Positions 26,107-35,440 of a stretch of 64,000 nt of DNA are shown here, in pieces. Below the pieces are notes generated by a model. It saw only the letters and a program-made list of their open reading frames with translations, was not told where the DNA came from and searched no databases. Within the stretch, counting starts at the first letter, position 1, and each line of letters begins with the position of its first letter. Both the position numbers and the translations under genes were made by a program. The DNA is from Leptospira andrefontaineae (GTDB lineage Bacteria > Spirochaetota > Leptospiria > Leptospirales > Leptospiraceae), in assembly GCF_004770105.1 (NCBI RefSeq), contig NZ_RQEY01000001.1, positions 62,001 to 126,000 of the forward strand, in the 5' to 3' direction.

Positions 26107-28845
26107 ATGAAAGAAGAAGATAAGAAGAATCCATATTCAAATACCGTAATACTTCCACAAACGGATTTTCCCATGAAGGCAGGGCTTTCCACTAGAGAGC
26201 CTGACCAGATCAAAACCTGGCAGTCTGAAAAGATCCTTCGCAAAATGCAGGAAAAAAGAAAGGATCGCCCTCAATTCATTCTTCATGACGGACCTCCCTA
26301 TGCGAACGGTAACTTTCATACAGGACACGCACTCAATAAGATCTTAAAGGACATGATCGTTAAGTCCAAATTTTTCGCGGGTTACCAAACGGATATGATC
26401 CCTGGTTGGGATTGTCACGGTCTTCCTATCGAAGTTCAAGTTCTAAAGAACTTAGGCAAAAAAGCAAAAGAGATCGGCCCGGAAGAATTAAGGAAACTTT
26501 GTAGAGAATACGCGGAACAATGGGTCCAAAAACAAGGACAAGACCTTTCTAGATTCTTATGTTTTTGGGAAGAAGGTAAGATCTACAAAACGATGAGCCC
26601 CGATTTCGAGGCTAAGATCGTAGAAGTTTTCGGAGATCTATTCGAAAAAGGTTATGTATACCGAGGTAAAAAACCCGTATATTGGTGTATAGAACTTGCG
26701 ACGGCTCACGCAGAAGCAGAGATAGAATATTATCCTCATAAGTCGCCATCCATCTATGTAAAATTTCCGATCAAAGGACAGGATGGGAAATTCTGCCTGA
26801 TCTGGACCACTACTCCATGGACTCTTCCTGCAAACCTTGCTATTAGCTTTAATCCTAAATTCGCATATTCATTTTATGCAACTCCGAATGGAGAAGAATT
26901 ACTCATCGCAGATGGACTGAAAGAAGCAGTAGAAAAAGCTGCAGAAGTCCAGCTCACTAAAAAAGAGTCTGTTTCCCAAGAAACACTTTCTAAAATGATA
27001 TTCCGACATCCATTCTTAGATCAGGACTCTATTCCCCTTTTTGGAGAACATGTGACTCTGGATGCAGGAACAGGAGCAGTTCACACAGCACCTGGTCACG
27101 GGCAAGACGATTATAAGATCGGTTTAGCTGCAGGTTTAGAACCTTATTCTCCTGTGGACGATTACGGTAGATATACTGACGAATTCCCGATGATGAAAGG
27201 GATCAAAGTCTGGGATGCAAATCCTAAGATCGTAGAATTACTTAGAGAAAAAAATCTACTCCTTCATTATTCCGAATTTGAACATAGTTATCCTCATAGC
27301 TGGAGAAGTAAGAAACCTCTGATCTTCCGTGCGACCCCACAATGGTTTTTCCAAATGGATTACCAACAGCTCAGGGAAAAATCCTTAGAAGCAATCGACA
27401 AAGTGAGTTGGATCCCTAACTGGGGAATCACCAGGATCCGTTCTATGGTAGAGACAAGACCTGACTGGTGTCTTTCCAGACAAAGGAACTGGGGAGTTCC
27501 AATCCCTGCATTCACTTGCGAAAATTGTAATGAAACTCATTTAGATGCAAAATCCGTAAAATTCTTCACTGATCTAGTGAGAACTAAAGGAATAGAGATC
27601 TGGTATAGTGAACCTGCGGATTCTCTTCTTCCTCCCGATACAAAATGTTCCAAATGTGGATCTTCTTCTTTTAGAAAAGGAAAAGATATTTTAGACGTAT
27701 GGTTCGATTCAGGAGTTTCTAATTTTGCAGTTTTGAATGAAAGAGGCAACGAACCTCCAGCAGATCTGTATTTGGAGGGTTCGGATCAACATAGAGGTTG
27801 GTTCCAATCCAGTCTCTGGCCTTCTATGGCTCTAAGGGGAATTCCTCCTTATAAATCAGTCCTGACACATGGATATGTTTTGGATGAACAAGGAAGAGCC
27901 ATGTCCAAGTCCTTGGGCAATGGAATTGATCCTACCACTGACATCATCAATGTATACGGCGCGGATATACTCAGACTTTGGGTAAGCTCTCAGGACTTTA
28001 GGGACGATGTAAGAGTCGGGAAAGACGGACTTAAGATCATCGCAGACAATTACAGAAAGATCCGAAATACATTCAGATATCTTTTAGGAAATTTAGCGGG
28101 ACATACTTCAGATCAAAATCTGAATATCTCCGATTTGGAAGAAGTAGATAAATACTATCTTTCTAAACTGGCTCAACTCTCTGAAGAACTGAAAAACCAT
28201 TACGAAAATTATCAGTTCCACCAAGTATATCAGAAACTTCTGTTATTCTGTACCGTAACTCTTTCCCAAGATTATTTCGAAATGATCCGGGATAGAATGT
28301 ATTGCGACCGAAGAGATTCCAAAACCAGAAGATCTTCCTGCACCGCACTCCAGATCATATTAGAGACTCTTTGTATATATTCCGCTCCGATCTTAAGTTT
28401 CACCACTGAAGAAGTTTGGAAAGAGAATGGCAAAAAAGAATCCGTATTTACGGAAGAATTCCCGGATCTTTCTTCTTTAAGAAACAAAGAACTGGAATCT
28501 AAGTTCGAAGAAGCATTGACTGCGAGAGAAACAGTTCATAAATCTTTGGAGTTCGCAAGACAGGCCGGCAAATTAGGTAAATCTTTAGAAGCTGCCGTAG
28601 AGATCTCTTCTAAAGCGGAAGGCAAACTGCAAAAGGATTTTTCTTTAGAAGTTTTGGAGCTGATCTTCACTGTTTCTCAAGTTAGTTTTGAAAAATCAGG
28701 AAGAGAACAATTGTCTGAATATTCGGATGAACATTTTTCAGTTAGAGTTGTAAAACCTAAAGAAGAAGAATGTCCTCGTTGTTGGAGACATCCTGCAGAA
28801 GAAAGACATAACGGCCTTTGTAAACGTTGCGCTGCGGCCATTTAA
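26107..28845 (+). CDS. ileS: isoleucyl-tRNA synthetase
   Basis: 912 aa class I aminoacyl-tRNA synthetase charging tRNA-Ile. The HIGH-box equivalent is HTGH at 71-74 after PPYANGNF; the KMSKS loop is MSKS at 599-602. The editing (CP1) domain occupies about residues 190-400, with [13 protein letters not shown]. The C-terminal zinc-binding cysteines are CPRC (889-892) and CKRC (905-908), marking the bacterial-type enzyme with a zinc tail. It follows the LRR gene by three bases. Confidence 0.98.
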   Translation: MKEEDKKNPYSNTVILPQTDFPMKAGLSTREPDQIKTWQSEKILRKMQEKRKDRPQFILHDGPPYANGNFHTGHALNKILKDMIVKSKFFAGYQTDMIPGWDCHGLPIEVQVLKNLGKKAKEIGPEELRKLCREYAEQWVQKQGQDLSRFLCFWEEGKIYKTMSPDFEAKIVEVFGDLFEKGYVYRGKKPVYWCIELATAHAEAEIEYYPHKSPSIYVKFPIKGQDGKFCLIWTTTPWTLPANLAISFNPKFAYSFYATPNGEELLIADGLKEAVEKAAEVQLTKKESVSQETLSKMIFRHPFLDQDSIPLFGEHVTLDAGTGAVHTAPGHGQDDYKIGLAAGLEPYSPVDDYGRYTDEFPMMKGIKVWDANPKIVELLREKNLLLHYSEFEHSYPHSWRSKKPLIFRATPQWFFQMDYQQLREKSLEAIDKVSWIPNWGITRIRSMVETRPDWCLSRQRNWGVPIPAFTCENCNETHLDAKSVKFFTDLVRTKGIEIWYSEPADSLLPPDTKCSKCGSSSFRKGKDILDVWFDSGVSNFAVLNERGNEPPADLYLEGSDQHRGWFQSSLWPSMALRGIPPYKSVLTHGYVLDEQGRAMSKSLGNGIDPTTDIINVYGADILRLWVSSQDFRDDVRVGKDGLKIIADNYRKIRNTFRYLLGNLAGHTSDQNLNISDLEEVDKYYLSKLAQLSEELKNHYENYQFHQVYQKLLLFCTVTLSQDYFEMIRDRMYCDRRDSKTRRSSCTALQIILETLCIYSAPILSFTTEEVWKENGKKESVFTEEFPDLSSLRNKELESKFEEALTARETVHKSLEFARQAGKLGKSLEAAVEISSKAEGKLQKDFSLEVLELIFTVSQVSFEKSGREQLSEYSDEHFSVRVVKPKEEECPRCWRHPAEERHNGLCKRCAAAI

Positions 28846-28880
28846 GGCCGTAAGAACGCTGCACAACTCAAAGCTCTACC

Positions 28881-29567
28881 CTATTTACGATTTCCTAATA
28901 TTTGCATCATCTGCATCTGGATTTGTTGGATCTCAGTCAATCTTCTCCATTGGTTTTTGAGAATATGATCTATCTTTTCATGAAGATGTCGGATCTCAAG
29001 TTCTGCCTTTAGATTGATCTTATAATCCATCTCGGAGCGGGCCCTATCTTTTGCTTCTTGCCTGTTCTGGCTCATCATAATGATAGGAGCTTGGATCGCA
29101 GCTAAAGTAGATAAAAGTAAATTAAGTAAAATGAATGGATAAGGGTCGAATCTCCAAATGGAGAAGAATACATTGATGCCGATCCATATCGCCATGGACG
29201 TTCCGAACATTAATATAAATGTCCAACTTCCTCCGAAGTCTGCCACCTTATCAGCGACTCTCTGTCCGAAAGTTAGTCCGGATTGAAACGTTTGGTTTAG
29301 ATCCTCAGAGATCAATTCCTGGTTTTCCAGACTGTTTTTTACTTCTTCTTCCAAAGAACTCAATTCTGAAGTTTCCTTTTGGATCATTCCTTGGATATAC
29401 TTCATAGTAGCCAGATTCAATTCTCCCAAGGAGACCATCCGGCTACCTTCTTGAAATCTTGGATCTTTTTTGATTAGATCCAAAACCTCAGGATTGATAT
29501 ATTCGAAAGAGATTAAGTCTTTAGGATCCGTAATCGCAGGATTTAAGCAGCAATTTTCTGCATCCAT
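28881..29567 (-). CDS. DUF1003-family membrane protein
   Basis: 228 aa. The central part has GQRVADKVADFGGSWTFIL leading into two membrane helices (about residues 112-132 and 143-165), with YPFILLNLLLSTLAAIQAPI and IMMSQNRQEAKDR between and after them; this is the DUF1003 pattern. A long charged helix follows, probably a coiled coil, ending in QIQMQMMQILGNRK. An N-terminal extension of about 80 residues contains a Cys pair (ENCCLN). Family function is unknown. It converges on ileS, with 35 bases between stops. Confidence 0.82.
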   Translation of the reverse strand: MDAENCCLNPAITDPKDLISFEYINPEVLDLIKKDPRFQEGSRMVSLGELNLATMKYIQGMIQKETSELSSLEEEVKNSLENQELISEDLNQTFQSGLTFGQRVADKVADFGGSWTFILMFGTSMAIWIGINVFFSIWRFDPYPFILLNLLLSTLAAIQAPIIMMSQNRQEAKDRARSEMDYKINLKAELEIRHLHEKIDHILKNQWRRLTEIQQIQMQMMQILGNRK

Positions 29568-29585
29568 ACTCGAATCCTTTCCGGA

Positions 29586-30329
29586 TCAGGGCCTATCGTT
29601 TTCGTCGGTGAGCTTGACAGGCTGATATTGCTTTCTTGGGGTGAACTTGTATTTGCTCGGATTTTTCAAATCAAACACTACCCATTTACGCAATGGAAGT
29701 CCATCTATCTGCCCGAAGTCCACATTCTCCCCTTCCGCGATCTCAGTTCCGTCAAAACCATGAGCAAGTCTGATCTTCTCAATCCTGGTCCAACGGCTAA
29801 AATCTAAGGCTGCATCTCTATCCACAAGCTCACGTTTGACTCGTCCGAATAAAAGATTGATCTTACCTTCTGCCGCCCAAAGGACACAGCTGGTAACCTC
29901 GTCAAAAGAGATGACTGATTGTGTGTCATCGTATTTAGAAATGATAAGAAGAAGTTTGTCTTCCGGAAGATTTTTTAGAGTATAAGGAAGGTCTCTTGCA
30001 AGTAGATCCAATTCGTGATCGGAAAACACGAAATCAGAAAAGTAACCTACGGAAGAACGTTTAGAATATCTTAAATTTCCAAAATAGTCTTTAATTTTGG
30101 CCTGATCCAATTGGACCGGATGTTCCAATTTAATATCTTCATTCTTGGAAGTTTTATCAAAATCAGGTAAATCTGAAATACTGATCGTGAAAAATCCCAT
30201 CCCCTCGGAGCGGAACATCCGGTCCTTGAAAAAATAAGGATAACATCCAGAGAAACTAAACGCTAAAAAAAGGATCAGGGAAGTACGGAGAGCTTTTCCC
30301 TTCATAAGATCTAAAAGTGAAAAATTCAT
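29586..30329 (-). CDS. putative lipoprotein of unknown function
   Basis: I place the start at the ATG at 30329 (AAGAG seven bases upstream), giving 247 aa; ATGs at 30356 and 30305 are alternatives. The segment KALRTSLILFLAFSFSGC is a classical lipoprotein signal, best centred from 30305. The mature protein is hydrophilic with many aromatic residues and ends in a basic, proline-containing tail (SKYKFTPRKQYQPV). I do not recognise the family. Its neighbours are the DUF1003 gene downstream and the STAS gene upstream, all on the minus strand, so they may be cotranscribed. Confidence 0.68.
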   Translation of the reverse strand: MNFSLLDLMKGKALRTSLILFLAFSFSGCYPYFFKDRMFRSEGMGFFTISISDLPDFDKTSKNEDIKLEHPVQLDQAKIKDYFGNLRYSKRSSVGYFSDFVFSDHELDLLARDLPYTLKNLPEDKLLLIISKYDDTQSVISFDEVTSCVLWAAEGKINLLFGRVKRELVDRDAALDFSRWTRIEKIRLAHGFDGTEIAEGENVDFGQIDGLPLRKWVVFDLKNPSKYKFTPRKQYQPVKLTDENDRP

Positions 30330-30390
30330 TACAGGACTCTTGCCGAATTGATTCATCTATTTGTTGGAACTTTTTAGAAGAGTTTCCGGT

Positions 30391-30753
30391 TCATTCTACT
30401 GTCAGAAATTCCCGAAAGTCGGGGTATTTCTCCAGAAATTCTTCGATGGTGTACAGATTTACAATTCTATCTAGACCGGAAAGCCTAAAAACGGAATGTA
30501 GGGACTTATTTAGCCCGAATATATTTACAGTTCCTTGATGGTCCCGGATCTGATTTCTGACTTTGATGATAATGCCTATCCCGGAAGAGTCGATAAACTT
30601 TACGAGACCCAAATGAAAGCTGACTACAGGGGGGTATCCCTCCCGAACGCTGTCCTCGAACTCCAGGTAAAAGTCCCGGGAATTATCCATCAAGATATCC
30701 TCCTGGACCGAAAGTACCAGGTGATTTTCTCGGGCGAGACTTTTAAGAATCAT
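30391..30753 (-). CDS. STAS-domain anti-sigma factor antagonist
   Basis: 120 aa, a single STAS domain. The phosphorylatable serine is in LVKFIDSSGIGIIIKV (Ser57, by alignment to SpoIIAA-type proteins). Members bind or release a partner-switching kinase/anti-sigma factor depending on phosphorylation. No cognate RsbW-type kinase or PP2C phosphatase is adjacent, so the partner must be elsewhere. It diverges from the 608-aa protein gene, with about 110 bases between starts. Confidence 0.85.
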   Translation of the reverse strand: MILKSLARENHLVLSVQEDILMDNSRDFYLEFEDSVREGYPPVVSFHLGLVKFIDSSGIGIIIKVRNQIRDHQGTVNIFGLNKSLHSVFRLSGLDRIVNLYTIEEFLEKYPDFREFLTVE

Positions 30754-30866
30754 GGGAAAATAACAGGCCCAGGAATTCAGAGTATGTCAAGAAATAAGTA
30801 TCTTTGTTGATTTATTTCGCCAGAAAGCCAAGATACAATCAGAGCGGTTTCCAAGGAATCCAGTCC

Positions 30867-32693
30867 ATGTCCGAATTCGATAAAACAAGAAAAAGTATCG
30901 GTGCCAATAACCTAGATGATAAAGCCAGGCGGGAAATGTTCGACAAGTTCCAGTCCGCCGGCGGAAAAGTAGTCTCTGATAAGGATAAAAAAAGGGATGA
31001 AGCTCTTCGCAAACAGAAAGAGCAACCCCAAGTCCGTCAAGGTGCAAGAAGCCAAGCCGGAGGAAGAGACCCAAGACAAAACCAATCTTCTCAATCAGGA
31101 AGATCTTCCGTAAAACAGGTACCTTCTAAACCGAATCCAATTATGGATCGTAAGGCATTAGAAGATGAGATGGGAAATTTTTTCAATCGTATGGCGGTCC
31201 GATTCAAATGTTGGATCTCCCGCGTAACGTCATTTTCTTCCAGTGACCTTCTTCCTGCTTTTATGTCCGAGCTGAATATCGCCGGAAAAAAAGCTCTTTT
31301 AGAAATGAACTTTGTGGGTAACGACCTATTAGGAAACCCCGCTTACGCTTCTAAGATCGCTAAGGAACTAGACGGACAAAATCCTCTCTATATAGAACTT
31401 CTTGGCAGAATGCACAAAGCCTATGATAGTACGGAGTTAAACCAGCTTTTAGAAGGGCATAACGCGGCTCCGGATCTCCCAGTGTCCGTCTCTAGAGTGA
31501 GACAACCTCTCTATTCTATATTCAAAAAACTGTATTATATGTATCCATTCCAAGGTTCTTACGTGAAAGCGGTGACTTTGGGCTACCAGTCTTTGGAAAA
31601 ATTAGAAGGTAAACCTGCCACAGTTTATAATACTAAAAGAAAAAGAGCCCTTCAGGAATTCGACGTTCTATACGGGACTATTTTTGATAAGCTCTATCTT
31701 GCAATTCTTAGAAGTGAGGACAAAAATATCCCACTTTTAAGCACTTATATGGAGAATGTTCTCGGAATTCTTCCAGAAGAAAAACTCGGCCAAAGAAAAC
31801 AAGGAGAAGAGTTAGACGAAATCTCCGGCGGAGTTCATCCTGAAGAGGAAGATACCGAAGAAGCTCCGGAAGAAAAACCCGTAGATCCGGAAGAAGGCCT
31901 TAGTAAAGAGCTAAAATACGGCCTAAAACTAATGAGATCCTTACCTTTGGATCAATTAAGAAAACGTCATGATGCCAGAGGAGAACACGATATCATTCCA
32001 GCAGGCGACAAGGCATTCTTAACCTGGTTATTTTTCAGGGAGTTCGACGAAGAATATTCCTTCGTAATGACTACCAAGAAGATTGATCTAAAACCTACGA
32101 TCGTGGGCGGATCCAAAATGGATTACCGGGAAAAACTGATCGATCTTTATGAGACAACAAGAGGGATCCATGAACAATTCAGGATCTACGACCAGTATTA
32201 TAAAGAACTGGAAAACCATCTCAAAAATCCTGGCGCAAATTATATTGAGGCTTCCAAAAAAACTTCTGCCCTGGAGACCAAAAGAAGTCAACAATCGCGT
32301 AACGTAAGAGTTACCGCTAAGGACTTTTTTCAGAAGGGAGCGGAACTTCTTTCCAAATTGATCGCGGATATGAAAGGCAAAAAAGAGATCGTGACCAATA
32401 TGGAAACTTTAATGACTTTCGATCTGATGGAATCCAAAAAGAGATTGAATAAGAAACCTATAAAGCAGTGTATTATGGAATCTTATTGTTATGCTCTGGC
32501 GTTTTCTGAACGTTTGGAAAACGGAGATCTTTTCGGCGGAGTTCCTGAACTTTCAGCAGAAGAGATGGAAAAAGAATTCGGTATCAAGGCTGCAAGCGCT
32601 GCTCCTGAAGCGGAAATTTTAAGTCCTGGTGGCGAGTCCGGCGACGGAGAAGACGATAGTTTCGGTGTGGACCCTTCCATACTTTCCGATTAA
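30867..32693 (+). CDS. large hydrophilic protein of unknown function
   Basis: 608 aa from the ATG at 30867, preceded by AAGGA at nine bases; an in-frame start at 30804 exists but lacks this support. No signal peptide or membrane segment is visible. Residues 1-90 are very hydrophilic, rich in Lys, Arg, Gln and Ser, and probably disordered. Residues about 95-300 and 350-560 look globular and mainly helical (MGNFFNRMAVRFKCWISRV; KLYYMYPFQGSYVKAVTLGY). They are separated by an acidic linker (PEEEDTEEAPEEKPVDPEEG). The C-terminal 40 residues are acidic and Gly/Ser-rich. I recognise no family. The nitrilase-fold gene follows 21 bases later, suggesting a joint function. Confidence 0.75.
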   Translation: MSEFDKTRKSIGANNLDDKARREMFDKFQSAGGKVVSDKDKKRDEALRKQKEQPQVRQGARSQAGGRDPRQNQSSQSGRSSVKQVPSKPNPIMDRKALEDEMGNFFNRMAVRFKCWISRVTSFSSSDLLPAFMSELNIAGKKALLEMNFVGNDLLGNPAYASKIAKELDGQNPLYIELLGRMHKAYDSTELNQLLEGHNAAPDLPVSVSRVRQPLYSIFKKLYYMYPFQGSYVKAVTLGYQSLEKLEGKPATVYNTKRKRALQEFDVLYGTIFDKLYLAILRSEDKNIPLLSTYMENVLGILPEEKLGQRKQGEELDEISGGVHPEEEDTEEAPEEKPVDPEEGLSKELKYGLKLMRSLPLDQLRKRHDARGEHDIIPAGDKAFLTWLFFREFDEEYSFVMTTKKIDLKPTIVGGSKMDYREKLIDLYETTRGIHEQFRIYDQYYKELENHLKNPGANYIEASKKTSALETKRSQQSRNVRVTAKDFFQKGAELLSKLIADMKGKKEIVTNMETLMTFDLMESKKRLNKKPIKQCIMESYCYALAFSERLENGDLFGGVPELSAEEMEKEFGIKAASAAPEAEILSPGGESGDGEDDSFGVDPSILSD

Positions 32694-32714
32694 ATTCAAA
32701 GTCGCAGGTAAAGA

Positions 32715-33431
32715 GTGACCTCAGTAAAAATTACCCTTTTCCAAAAGGATCTATCCCAACCCGTTTCTCCTGAACAAAGAACCAAACTTTCTAAGGAAAA
32801 ATCGGACTTCCTCATCCTACCATTATATTTCCCAGGAGGAGGAAATGGTTCTCCGGAATCATTGGCTTCCCGCGCTAAAACTTTTTTAGATGAGATCTTC
32901 GCGATCTCGGAAGTTTATAAAGGTGCGATCTTTGGCGGAGGAATGTTTCGTAGAGACGATGAGGGTAAATTAAGATTCTCCATTCCAATTGTGCAAAATA
33001 TAGTATTAGTTGATTGGTACGATGTAAAAGGATTATCTTCCGAAGATTCTCCGGCAATCCCAGGTTCGGGAGAAGATTCTCTGATCCTAGGAGGATTTCG
33101 TTTTGGGATCTTTGCAGGCAAAGAGATCCAGGATAAATCTAAGTTGGAAAAATTAAAATCCGATAGGATTAATTTAGCATTTCATTTAGATTCTGTTTCG
33201 GATAACGGTACGAACTATTCCCAAGATCTAAAAAATTACGCGGATCTTTCCTCTCAGTACGGAATGTTTTTGGTACGTAGTTCCGGATATGGCATTCCTT
33301 TCGGTAAAAAGAGGATAGGAAGAAGTTTACTTTCCACTCCAACAGGAGTCACTTGGAAAGTGGCGGAAACCGAACAAGAAAAAGAAATTATCAAAACAGT
33401 TAATATAAACGGTATCAACGGTTTATTTTAA
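32715..33431 (+). CDS. nitrilase-fold protein lacking catalytic residues
   Basis: 238 aa from a GTG start. The order of strands matches the carbon-nitrogen hydrolase fold: VKITLFQ, then DFLILPLYFPGGG, GGGMFRRDDEGKLRF, FGIFAGKEI, YGMFLVRSSGYG and GRSLLSTPTGVTWKV. At the positions of the catalytic Glu (LPEYF in the family) and Cys (ICED or CYD) this protein has Leu37 and Gly135, so it is probably not an amidase. The assignment is by pattern only. It lies 21 bases after the 608-aa gene and is probably cotranscribed. A terminator-like hairpin follows. Confidence 0.6.
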   Translation: MTSVKITLFQKDLSQPVSPEQRTKLSKEKSDFLILPLYFPGGGNGSPESLASRAKTFLDEIFAISEVYKGAIFGGGMFRRDDEGKLRFSIPIVQNIVLVDWYDVKGLSSEDSPAIPGSGEDSLILGGFRFGIFAGKEIQDKSKLEKLKSDRINLAFHLDSVSDNGTNYSQDLKNYADLSSQYGMFLVRSSGYGIPFGKKRIGRSLLSTPTGVTWKVAETEQEKEIIKTVNINGINGLF

Positions 33432-33447
33432 TCAGATCGATCGATAG

Positions 33448-33485
33448 CCGACTTTGTGACAAAGAGTCGGATTAGTTTTATTTCT
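33448..33485 (+). terminator. probable terminator after the nitrilase-fold gene
   Basis: CCGACTTTG pairs with CAAAGAGTCGG, leaving a two-base bulge, around a TGA loop (outer stem 33448-33453 with 33465-33470); it is followed by the T-rich stretch ATTAGTTTTATTTCT. Confidence 0.5.
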
Positions 33486-33552
33486 AAAAGTCTTTTTATC
33501 CTTGCCAACCGGAGGCATAATTCTATTCTCTCTGCCGTTCCAAGGACTTCAC

Positions 33553-33864
33553 ATGAAGATAAAAGCTCATCAATTGATCGAATCCATCGAGTTTAAAAAA
33601 TTAGTTCGTACTCGATGGACAGTTAGTTTCGTTTTATTGTTTTTCCTATTCCTGAACTATTATGGTTTTATACTAATCATCGCCTTAAAAAAGGAATGGG
33701 TCACTCAAAAACTGGGTAATTTCGGTAACTACGGATTGTATGCAGGTGCATCCGTGATCTTATTCTCTTGGCTACTTACATTTATATATGTATTCTGGGC
33801 CAATCGATATTACGATCAAGAAGTAGAAGTATTAAAATCCAAATTAGAATCGGAGAATAGATAA
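33553..33864 (+). CDS. DUF485-family membrane protein (YjcH-like)
   Basis: 103 aa from the ATG at 33553, which has AAGGA six bases upstream; the longer in-frame TTG at 33502 has no such site. Two membrane helices (about 22-44 and 60-82) are flanked by IESIEFKKLVRTRW and a charged tail (FWANRYYDQEVEVLKSKL), the DUF485 layout. DUF485 proteins regularly precede acetate/cation symporters, and this one overlaps the symporter gene by one base, so it is probably an accessory subunit of that transporter. Confidence 0.85.
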   Translation: MKIKAHQLIESIEFKKLVRTRWTVSFVLLFFLFLNYYGFILIIALKKEWVTQKLGNFGNYGLYAGASVILFSWLLTFIYVFWANRYYDQEVEVLKSKLESENR

Positions 33865-35402
33865 TGGAATCCTCCTTAGGTCAACCGAACTTTATCTCCG
33901 TTCTATTCTTCCTAGTATTCGTAGTTCTTACATTAGGGATTACTTATTGGGCCGCTAAAAAGACCAAAACTTCCAGTGAATTTTATGCAGCAGGAAGATC
34001 CATTACAGGTTTCCAAAACGGTTTAGCTCTTTCGGGAGACTTCATGTCTGCCGCTTCCTTCCTGGGAATTTCAGGAATGGTAGCTTTAAAAGGTTATGAT
34101 GGAATTATTTATGCCGTCGGTTGGCTCGTAGGTTGGCCGGCACTCATGTTCCTTCTTGCAGAACCTTTGCGTAATCTAGGAAAATATACTTTTGCAGACG
34201 TATTAGCTTTTCGTTTAAAACAAAAGCCTATCCGAATAGTCGCTTCTATCGGTGGGATTTTAGTAACAATTACCTACTCTATCGCTCAAATCGTTGGTTC
34301 AGGAAAATTGATCAATTTGATGTTCGGTCTTCCTTACGAGTTAGCGGTTGTCATCGTAGGCGGAGTTATGCTCCTATACGTTTTATTTGGTGGAATGATC
34401 GCAACTACTTGGGTGCAGATCATCAAAGCCTGCCTTCTTCTTTTCGGAGTTACATTACTTGTAATCCTATCAATGGCACAGTTCGGTTTTAGCTTGGAGA
34501 ACTTATTCTCCGCTGTTGAGACCAAATTTGGCAGAACAGCTTTAGAGCCGGGAGGATTTGCTTCCAGCCCGATCGATTCTATTTCCTTAGGACTTGCCTT
34601 AATGTTCGGTCTATTAGGTTTACCTCATATTCTAATGAGATTTTATACTGTGCCTGATGCAAAAGAAGCCAGAAAATCGGTGGCTTATGCTACCACTTTC
34701 ATCGGATATTTTTATATCATCATTCCAATCGTAGGTTTTGCCGCAGCTGTCCTCATCGGAAGAGAACAGATCGCAGGAATTGATAAGGGTGGAAATATGG
34801 CGGCGGCACTTTTAGCCGAACTTCTCGGAGGAACACCTTTCTTAGGATTTATCGCAGCTGTTGCATTCGCTACTATTCTTGCGGTGGTTGCAGGTCTGAC
34901 ATTAGCAGCTGCTTCTACCATTTCTCATGATCTTTACTTCAATGTATTTACAGAAGGTAAAGCAACCGAAGATAAACAAGTCTCTGTCGCGAAAAAGGCG
35001 ACCGTTGTATTTAGTATTGTAAGTATTCTTTTGGGAATCCTATTCAAAGATCAGAACGTGGCCTTTATGGTTGGATTAGCATTTGCAATCGCTGCCAGTG
35101 GGAATTTTCCCGCTTTATTCTTATCCATTCTCTGGAGAAATTTTAGCACATTAGGCGGGGTATTCTCCATTTTGATCGGCTCGGTATCTGCCACTTTGTT
35201 TATAATATTTAGTCCTACTGTTTGGGTGGATGTTTTTAAATTCGACCAGGCGATTTTCCCTTTAAAAAATCCTGCGATCGTTTCCATGTCTTTAGCATTT
35301 ATTTCTGCATTCATTTTTTCTAAACTGTTTCCGGATGAAAATGCTAGTGCAAAATTCGAGTCCGAAAAAGTCAGGGTTTATCTAGGAATTGGAGCAGAGT
35401 AA
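33864..35402 (+). CDS. sodium/solute symporter, ActP-like (acetate/monocarboxylate)
   Basis: 512 aa, about 13 membrane helices, SSS family. Helix 1-2 shows SSEFYAAGRSITGFQNGLALSG and DFMSAASFLGISGMV, the sodium-site region typical of ActP-type transporters, and AGLTLAAASTISHDLY appears later. Pairing with a DUF485 gene is the hallmark of yjcH-actP. The likely substrate is acetate or another short monocarboxylate, which fits Leptospira-type metabolism based on beta-oxidation; the exact substrate is inferred. It converges with the AI-2E-family permease, with a shared hairpin. Confidence 0.88.
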   Translation: MESSLGQPNFISVLFFLVFVVLTLGITYWAAKKTKTSSEFYAAGRSITGFQNGLALSGDFMSAASFLGISGMVALKGYDGIIYAVGWLVGWPALMFLLAEPLRNLGKYTFADVLAFRLKQKPIRIVASIGGILVTITYSIAQIVGSGKLINLMFGLPYELAVVIVGGVMLLYVLFGGMIATTWVQIIKACLLLFGVTLLVILSMAQFGFSLENLFSAVETKFGRTALEPGGFASSPIDSISLGLALMFGLLGLPHILMRFYTVPDAKEARKSVAYATTFIGYFYIIIPIVGFAAAVLIGREQIAGIDKGGNMAAALLAELLGGTPFLGFIAAVAFATILAVVAGLTLAAASTISHDLYFNVFTEGKATEDKQVSVAKKATVVFSIVSILLGILFKDQNVAFMVGLAFAIAASGNFPALFLSILWRNFSTLGGVFSILIGSVSATLFIIFSPTVWVDVFKFDQAIFPLKNPAIVSMSLAFISAFIFSKLFPDENASAKFESEKVRVYLGIGAE

Positions 35403-35416
35403 AAGAAGAAGACACT

Positions 35417-35440
35417 AAGCTGCTTTGTTCAAAGCAGCTT
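35417..35440. terminator. bidirectional terminator hairpin
   Basis: Perfect 10-bp inverted repeat AAGCTGCTTT/AAAGCAGCTT with GTTC loop, between convergent genes. The right arm overlaps the last codons of the permease gene (its TGA is 35431-35429). The minus-strand exit is T-rich (CTTCTTCTTTT); the plus exit is less so. Confidence 0.65.

Noticed and set aside
28835..28850. CGGCC-attta-aGGCCG hairpin over the ileS stop
   Set aside because: Only five pairs and no T-run, so too weak to call a terminator between ileS and the convergent DUF1003 gene.
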